A stretch of DNA of 11,491 bases from an uncultured Acidimicrobiales bacterium (GTDB lineage: Bacteria; Actinomycetota; Acidimicrobiia; Acidimicrobiales; Aldehydirespiratoraceae), in the NCBI GenBank assembly GCA_938091985.1, contig CALKOE010000086.1, forward strand, positions 1 through 11,491, written 5' to 3'. Below are positions 7,548 through 11,491 of this stretch, one piece after another. Every line of letters starts with the position of its first letter. Positions within the stretch are counted from its first letter, which is position 1. The notes under the pieces were generated by a model. It made no database searches, was not told the origin of the DNA, and saw nothing but the letters and a program-made list of their open reading frames with translations. Made by a program: the position numbers and the translations under genes.

Positions 7548-8642
7548 CTACTCGAGCGCCGGATCGGTGCAGTTCGTGGTGCGTCCCGCGCCCGAGGGGC
7601 CGAAGCCGCGAAAGATCGGATCCACGGTGAACCCGGAGCCGGGGTCCTCGGTCGACACGAAGCGTTCGACCGCATCTCGCACGGCCGCTGCAAGCCCGTC
7701 CTGCACATCGGCTCGATTCAGAAGATCTTCCTCGACCGGGTTGGTGATGTAGGCGAACTCCGCGAGCACGCTGGTGACGGCGGCCGGCCGTCGCAGCATC
7801 CCGTAGTAGTCGCCACCTTCTCGATTTGTCCGCCCCATCGCTCCTGCGTCGTCGAGGGCAAACCATGTCGAGCCCAAGGGATCGAGGAACTCACGGGTCT
7901 CCTCGAAGATCAGTCCGGCCAGCCGCTTCGATTCAGGCGACGCCAGCTGGAAGAACATCTCCGTGCCCGGATCGGTACTCACTTCTTCGGTACCGGCATT
8001 GTGATGGATCGAGATGTTGGCGATCGGATCGAGGGCGAGTGCAATCTCCGCCCGCGTGACGATCGGTACGCGGATGTCGGAGTTGCGGGTGAGCAACACG
8101 CTGTGACCCTCGGCCTCGAGCGCGTCACGAACGCGTCGAGCCACCTGAAGGTTGATGTCGGCTTCACGGGTGCCGCCGGGGCCGACAGCTCCCGGCTCTG
8201 AGCCCCCATGTCCCGGGTCGAGAACGATGTCGACGGCGGCCACGAAGTCGCCGGTGGAGATCTCGGCCTCACGACCACACGGCGTCCACACACGCCAGCC
8301 TTGCGCAATCGGGCCAAGAACCGGCACGACCCATCCCGTCGTCGTCATCACCACGCCGCTCGTCTGGCCGTTGACCGGCACACCCTCATCGTCGAAGGCA
8401 AGGGGCGGCACTGTGGTGGTTGTCGTCGTCGAACTGGTCGTGGTGGTCGACGACGTTGTGGTGGAGGTCGTGGTCGAGCTGGTCGTCGAGGTCGTCGACG
8501 ACGTCACCGGGTCGTCGATCTCTACCGGATCTGCAAGCTCGACCGACCGGGTCCCGCACCCCACAAGGAATGCACAGGCGACGAAAAACAAAGCGTGGAG
8601 GGGGCGCACCCCTCCACGCTTGCAGTCTTTGTGATCCAACAT
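7548..8642 (-). CDS. N-acetylmuramoyl-L-alanine amidase (Amidase_3), Thr/Ser-linked lipoprotein
   Basis: This 364-residue enzyme should cleave the lactyl-Ala amide bond of peptidoglycan outside the membrane. Residues 1-29 form a lipoprotein signal (K/R-rich start, hydrophobic core, lipobox LVGC with Cys29). A Thr/Ser-only linker runs from about 47 to 77, then VPP. A short pre-domain (GWVVPVLGP, VWTPCG) precedes the Amidase_3 domain. Zinc ligands are His145 (LDPGHGG), Glu160 (GTREADINL) and His213 (NISIHHNAG), with catalytic Glu295 (LAEFAYITNPVEE). No cell-wall-binding repeats are present. The stop TAG directly abuts the ATG of the degenerate paralogue, so the pair arose by tandem duplication and is translationally coupled. 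The start is uncertain: ATG 8642 lacks a clear ribosome binding site and lies at the base of a hairpin, while GTG 8609 lies inside the terminator hairpin of sucCD. A working signal peptide needs a start at or before that hairpin. Confidence 0.9.
   Translation of the reverse strand: MLDHKDCKRGGVRPLHALFFVACAFLVGCGTRSVELADPVEIDDPVTSSTTSTTSSTTTSTTTSSTTTTSSTTTTTTVPPLAFDDEGVPVNGQTSGVVMTTTGWVVPVLGPIAQGWRVWTPCGREAEISTGDFVAAVDIVLDPGHGGSEPGAVGPGGTREADINLQVARRVRDALEAEGHSVLLTRNSDIRVPIVTRAEIALALDPIANISIHHNAGTEEVSTDPGTEMFFQLASPESKRLAGLIFEETREFLDPLGSTWFALDDAGAMGRTNREGGDYYGMLRRPAAVTSVLAEFAYITNPVEEDLLNRADVQDGLAAAVRDAVERFVSTEDPGSGFTVDPIFRGFGPSGAGRTTNCTDPALE
8412..8504 (-). repeat. Low-complexity Thr/Ser codon tract in the amidase linker
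   Basis: About 31 consecutive codons encode only Thr or Ser, forming a flexible, probably extended linker between the lipid anchor and the catalytic part. On the plus strand it appears as a tract of GTC/GTG/GTT triplets. Codons are mixed rather than identical, which argues for selection on the protein rather than recent triplet expansion. Such tracts may vary in length between strains. Confidence 0.8.
8584..8621 (-). terminator. Intrinsic terminator of sucCD inside the amidase 5' coding end
   Basis: AAGCGTGGAGGGG and CCCCTCCACGCTT form a perfect 13-bp stem with a 5-base loop. In the direction of sucCD transcription it is followed by TGTTTTT (8584-8590), so stem plus T-tract matches a rho-independent terminator. 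It lies 49 bases after the sucD stop. The same bases encode the charged part and start of the hydrophobic core of the amidase signal peptide (KRGGVRPLHALFF). Confidence 0.85.
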
Positions 8643-8661
8643 GGTGACACTCAGGTCACCA
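8642..8661 (-). repeat. Short inverted repeat between sucD and the amidase start
   Basis: TGGTGAC and GTCACCA form a perfect 7-bp stem with a 6-base loop. It ends on the first base of the amidase ATG and sits 20 bases before the terminator hairpin. It could mask the ATG in the message or be an operator; both are inference. Confidence 0.4.
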
Positions 8662-8669
8662 CCAATGGA

Positions 8670-9554
8670 TCAGAGGTTGGCGACGATCTCCGCCATGAGC
8701 TCGCCGGCCTCGGTCGGATTGTTGCCGACCGCCACACCCGCATCGGCGAGTGCTTCCATCTTCGCGGCCGCCGTGCCCTTGCCGCCCGAGACGATGGCAC
8801 CGGCATGGCCCATCTTCTTGCCGGGAGGGGCAGTGACACCAGCGATGTAGGACGACACCGGCTTGGTCATGTGGTTCTTGATGAACTCGGCAGCCTCTTC
8901 CTCAGCCGAGCCGCCGATCTCGCCGATCATCATGACGGCCTTGGTGTCGGGGTCGGCCTCGAACGCCTCGAGGCAATCGATGAACGACGTGCCGGGCACA
9001 GGGTCGCCACCGATGCCGACACACGTGGTGACGCCGATGTCTTTCTGCTTCAGCTCGTAGAGCGCCTGGTAGGTCAACGTGCCGGAGCGGCTCACGATGC
9101 CGACCGGGCCGCCCTCCTTCGCGATGTGACCTGCCGTGATCCCGATGTTGCACTTGCCGGGGCTGATGATGCCCGGGCAGTTGGGCCCGAGCAGCCGAAC
9201 GTTGGGGAAGTTCCGCTTGAGGTCGTTGAAGAAGTACGCCTCGTCGTGAGCCGGTACGCCCTCGGTGATGGCGACGATGAACTCGACGCCCCCCTCGGCC
9301 GCTTCCATGACCGCACCCTTCACCCCCGGTGCGGGGATGAAGATGCAGCTCGCGGTGGCGCCGGTGGCGGCAACCGCTTCGGCCACGTTGGCGTAGATCG
9401 GTACGCCATCGACATCGCTGCCGGCCTTCTTCGGGTGGGTACCGGCAACCACCTGGGTGCCGTACTCGGCGTTGAGGCGGCCGTAGTAGCTGCCCTGTGA
9501 CCCGGTGAGGCCCTGATAGATGACCTTGGTGTTCTCGTCTACGAAAATGCTCAT
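8670..9554 (-). CDS. sucD: Succinyl-CoA synthetase alpha subunit
   Basis: This 294-residue alpha subunit works with SucC to interconvert succinyl-CoA and succinate with nucleotide triphosphate formation, in the cytoplasm. The N-terminal CoA-binding Rossmann domain starts with VIYQGLTGSQG (residues 11-21) and includes GTHPKKAG. Further motifs are LLGPNCPG (121-128), GIVSRSGTLTYQ and GIGGDPVPGT. The phosphohistidine is His250 in GKKMGHAGAIVSGG (E. coli His246), and Glu212 in MIGEIGGSAEEE corresponds to E. coli Glu208. Length is normal and no key residue is missing. The AGGAG ribosome binding site overlaps the sucC stop, 11 bases upstream, so translation is coupled. An intrinsic terminator follows 49 bases downstream, inside the next gene. 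Confidence 0.98.
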   Translation of the reverse strand: MSIFVDENTKVIYQGLTGSQGSYYGRLNAEYGTQVVAGTHPKKAGSDVDGVPIYANVAEAVAATGATASCIFIPAPGVKGAVMEAAEGGVEFIVAITEGVPAHDEAYFFNDLKRNFPNVRLLGPNCPGIISPGKCNIGITAGHIAKEGGPVGIVSRSGTLTYQALYELKQKDIGVTTCVGIGGDPVPGTSFIDCLEAFEADPDTKAVMMIGEIGGSAEEEAAEFIKNHMTKPVSSYIAGVTAPPGKKMGHAGAIVSGGKGTAAAKMEALADAGVAVGNNPTEAGELMAEIVANL

Positions 9555-9565
9555 GTCAGCTCTCC

Positions 9566-10705
9566 TCAGCTCGCCAGTTCCACAGACTTGCGGGCGGCAT
9601 CGAGCATCGTTTCTTCCATCATCAATTTGTCGTTCAGTTTCGGTCGCAGAATCTCGCGACCCTCGTCGGCGTTGGTGCCATCGAGGCGGATCACGATCGG
9701 CGAGTCGATCTCGACCCGCTCCATCGCTTCGAGGATGCCGTTGGCGACTTCCTCGCCGCGGGTGATGCCACCGAAGATGTTGATGAAGATGGACTTCACG
9801 TTGGGATCGTTGTTGATCACTTCGAGTGCACCGGCCATCACGTCGGCATTGGCGCCGCCGCCGATGTCGAGGAAGTTGGCGGGGCTGCCGCCGACCTGGT
9901 TGACCACGTCGACGGTGCTCATGGCGAGCCCGGCGCCGTTGGCGATCACGCCGACGCTGCCTTCGAGGCCCACATACTGCAGGCCCTTCGCGTGGGCGGC
10001 TTCTTCGCGCTCGTCACGGGGCTGGGTCTCGTCGTACTGGCCATAGTCGTCGTGGCGGAACTCGCTGTTGCCATCGAGCGTGACCTTCGCGTCGAGGACG
10101 TGGACGTTGCCTTCGGGCGTGAGGATCAGCGGGTTGATCTCGACGAGGTCGGCATCACCCTCGGTGTAGGCGGCGTAGAGCTGATGCATGATCGCAACCG
10201 TGCCCTCGACCGCGGCGTCGGGAAGGTTGGCGGCAGCCACCCAGTCACGGCAGGCCGCTTCGGTCAGGCCGTCGACCGGATCGATCCAGATCTTGGCGAT
10301 CGCATCAGGGTTCTCCTCGGCGACGGTCTCGATCTCGACACCGCCCTCCTTCGAGAGCATGCCCAAGTGCTTCTTGGCGGAGCGATCGAGCGTGAAGCTC
10401 GCGTAGTACTCCTCGGCGATATCAGACGCCTTCTCGATCCAGAGACGCTGGACGATGTGGCCGTTGATGTCGAGGCCGAGAATGTTGCCGGCGTGCTCCC
10501 GCACGGAATCGATGTCGGCCGCGAACTTCACGCCACCGGCCTTGCCACGCCCACCGGTGTGAACCTGGGCCTTCACCATCACGGGCGTTCCAAGGCGTTC
10601 CGCAGCGGCGACGGCGTCGTCCACGCTGAAGGCGGCCTCGCCGGGCGATACCGGCATCCCAAATTGGGCAAAGAACTCTTTGCCCTGATGCTCGAACAGA
10701 TCCAT
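9566..10705 (-). CDS. sucC: Succinyl-CoA synthetase beta subunit (ATP-grasp)
   Basis: This 379-residue beta subunit carries the nucleotide-binding ATP-grasp fold (residues 1 to about 235) and a C-terminal ligase domain that contacts SucD. Visible motifs are MVKAQVHTGGRGKAGGVK (43-60) with Lys45 and the glycine loop, EGGVEIE (120-126), VEINPL with Glu189 and Asn191 as magnesium and nucleotide ligands, Asp205 in VLDAK, NGAGLAM (256-262), FLDIGGGAN (278-286) and NIFGGITR. It aligns through its whole length with E. coli SucC (388 residues), with a slightly shorter loop near residue 80. ATP or GDP preference cannot be assigned by eye. AGGAGGA five bases before the ATG is a strong ribosome binding site. 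It is the first gene of sucCD, with a promoter expected in the divergent spacer to its right. Confidence 0.98.
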   Translation of the reverse strand: MDLFEHQGKEFFAQFGMPVSPGEAAFSVDDAVAAAERLGTPVMVKAQVHTGGRGKAGGVKFAADIDSVREHAGNILGLDINGHIVQRLWIEKASDIAEEYYASFTLDRSAKKHLGMLSKEGGVEIETVAEENPDAIAKIWIDPVDGLTEAACRDWVAAANLPDAAVEGTVAIMHQLYAAYTEGDADLVEINPLILTPEGNVHVLDAKVTLDGNSEFRHDDYGQYDETQPRDEREEAAHAKGLQYVGLEGSVGVIANGAGLAMSTVDVVNQVGGSPANFLDIGGGANADVMAGALEVINNDPNVKSIFINIFGGITRGEEVANGILEAMERVEIDSPIVIRLDGTNADEGREILRPKLNDKLMMEETMLDAARKSVELAS

Positions 10706-10843
10706 CGCTTCCTCCTGCTGACGCGAAAAGTGCCATCACCGGCCGAGGCGGCTCAGCGGCGGCACACCGGCGATACTAGGCGGGTCCTGTCCTGCCCTCC
10801 ACATCCGCCTCTCCCCGAAGCCGCTCGCCAGAAGTAGGGAACC
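10706..10843. promoter_or_regulatory. Divergent intergenic region between sucC and a plus-strand gene
   Basis: These 138 bases carry no gene. On the sucC strand a TAGTAT -10 candidate lies at 10773-10778, with a weak -35 (TGGAGG, 10796-10801) at a 17-base spacing; it would give a leader of about 60 bases. The strong sucC Shine-Dalgarno is at 10711-10717. On the plus strand only GTAGGGA just before ATG 10844 stands out. No clear operator was found. Confidence 0.35.
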
Positions 10844-11416
10844 ATGCCCGTCGCCAGAGGTCCGCAGATCAACTCCCGCAGTGCTGTGCTGGTGGGCGTC
10901 ACCGGAGTCGTGATCGCGCTTCTGCTCGGCGCGATGGTCGTGTGGTTGGCGAGGTCGAGCGACAGCGTGCAGATCCGGGTTGGCGACACCAACTTCGATG
11001 CCGGGTTCATCGGGCGACAGAGCGAAGAGATCGCGGCACGGGGCCCGATTCTCTACCCCGACGCAGGCTCGGTCGGGTCGCGCGACCTTTTCATCCAACA
11101 CGTCGGCTCCGACCCGTCGGTCGGGTGGCTCGCGTTCGAAGCGCGCCGCCCCGCCGACCCGCGCGACTGCACCGCGGCGTGGAACACCGAACGACGCGTG
11201 TTCGAGCTCACATCGAGCACCGACGTGGTGTGCGACAACGTGACCTTCAACGAGCTCGGCTGCGGACTCCCCCGTCTGCCGCTCGGGGTCGTCGACGACA
11301 AGGTGATCGTCTTCCTCAACGACACTCAGGAAGAGGCCGATGCCCGCGTCGAAGCTGCAGCGAGCGACGACGAACCGGCCCCGACAGGGCCAGACCTCAG
11401 CTGCCCCGAGAGCTGA
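10844..11416 (+). CDS. Membrane-anchored extracytoplasmic protein of unknown function
   Basis: I do not recognise a family for this 190-residue protein. A short basic N-terminus (MPVARGPQINSR) is followed by one hydrophobic helix near residues 14-36 (LVGVTGVVIALLLGAMVVWL) and no lipobox, so it is probably a signal anchor with the rest outside the membrane. The outer part begins VGDTNFDAGF, continues with DLFIQHVG and WLAFEARRPADPRDC, and has five cysteines (DCTAAW, VVCDNV, LGCGLP with one, DLSCPES), which could form disulphides. The C-terminal tail is acidic and Pro-rich. GTAGGGA precedes the ATG. It is divergent from sucC, and its TGA directly abuts the stop of the convergent gene at the right edge. 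Its job cannot be deduced; the exported layout is the only solid statement. Confidence 0.75.
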   Translation: MPVARGPQINSRSAVLVGVTGVVIALLLGAMVVWLARSSDSVQIRVGDTNFDAGFIGRQSEEIAARGPILYPDAGSVGSRDLFIQHVGSDPSVGWLAFEARRPADPRDCTAAWNTERRVFELTSSTDVVCDNVTFNELGCGLPRLPLGVVDDKVIVFLNDTQEEADARVEAAASDDEPAPTGPDLSCPES

Positions 11417-11491
11417 TCACGACCGCGGCGGGATCGGGTCGTCGATTTCTTCTTCCTCGACAAAACCGGCCGCGGTAGCGACACGAGACGA
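11417..11491 (-). CDS. C-terminal tail of an unidentified minus-strand gene
   Basis: Twenty-four codons and a TGA stop are open to the right edge on the minus strand, ending VEEEEIDDPIPPRS. The acidic, Pro-rich tail continues the dense convergent layout, with its stop immediately next to the stop of the plus-strand gene. The tail is too short to identify. In some actinobacteria a UvrD/PcrA-type helicase lies near sucCD, which is a possibility only. Confidence 0.4.
   Translation of the reverse strand, partial: SSRVATAAGFVEEEEIDDPIPPRS

Noticed and set aside
8412..8504. Triplet-like tract considered as a satellite repeat or CRISPR-like array
   Set aside because: It has no repeat-spacer structure; it is the mixed-codon Thr/Ser linker of a lipoprotein.
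8640..8672. SucD-amidase fusion by stop readthrough, since the amidase frame is in phase with the sucD stop
   Set aside because: Being in phase has a one-in-three chance, sucD ends at its normal length, and a lipoprotein signal in mid-protein would make no sense.
6795..9500. Long plus-strand open frames opposite the amidases and sucD
   Set aside because: They are shadows in high-GC sequence with Arg/Gly-rich translations and no ribosome binding sites.
11411..11420. Directly abutting convergent stops forming TGATCA treated as a special signal
   Set aside because: TGA on both strands at zero spacing automatically gives TGATCA; there is no longer stem around it.

Overview
The window is GC-rich bacterial chromosome with dense, mostly co-directional genes. 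E. coli-type Icd, SucC and SucD, Ser/Thr-rich linkers ending in Val-Pro-Pro on secreted lipoproteins, and small unrecognised membrane proteins together suggest a high-GC actinobacterium, probably of the Acidimicrobiia (Ilumatobacter-like). That placement is inference from composition and protein style, not from a marker gene. No transposase, integrase, tRNA, rRNA, CRISPR array or phage gene was seen, and no gap without a gene exceeds about 160 bases.

Layout from left to right: an ABC exporter half-transporter on the minus strand is cut by the left edge (1-1493). Next come isocitrate dehydrogenase icd (1548-2744) and methylenetetrahydrofolate reductase metF (2784-3635), both minus and probably co-transcribed metF to icd. 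A lysophosphatidate acyltransferase-family gene (3792-4478) lies just downstream of purH (4489-6024), both minus. A small four-helix membrane protein (6128-6562) is on the plus strand, divergent from purH. Then come two tandem paralogous N-acetylmuramoyl-L-alanine amidase genes on the minus strand: an intact lipoprotein amidase (7548-8642) and, downstream, a degenerate and frameshifted copy (6577-7547). The succinyl-CoA synthetase operon sucC-sucD follows (8670-10705, minus). A membrane-anchored protein of unknown function is on the plus strand (10844-11416), and the last 24 codons of another minus-strand gene sit at the right edge (11417-11491).

Functionally most of this is housekeeping. Icd and SucCD are TCA-cycle enzymes. 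MetF and PurH connect through the folate one-carbon pool to methionine and purine synthesis. The acyltransferase serves phospholipid synthesis and the amidases act on the cell wall. I found no clear new multi-gene system. The points that deserve a second look are local: glutamine in place of the catalytic glutamate of MetF; valine in place of a conserved active-site lysine, plus a shortened loop, in the cyclohydrolase domain of PurH; a decaying amidase paralogue that has lost two zinc ligands and carries a one-base frameshift; and two perfect 13-bp hairpins with T-rich tails that look like intrinsic terminators yet lie inside amidase coding sequence, one of them within the signal peptide codons just downstream of sucD.
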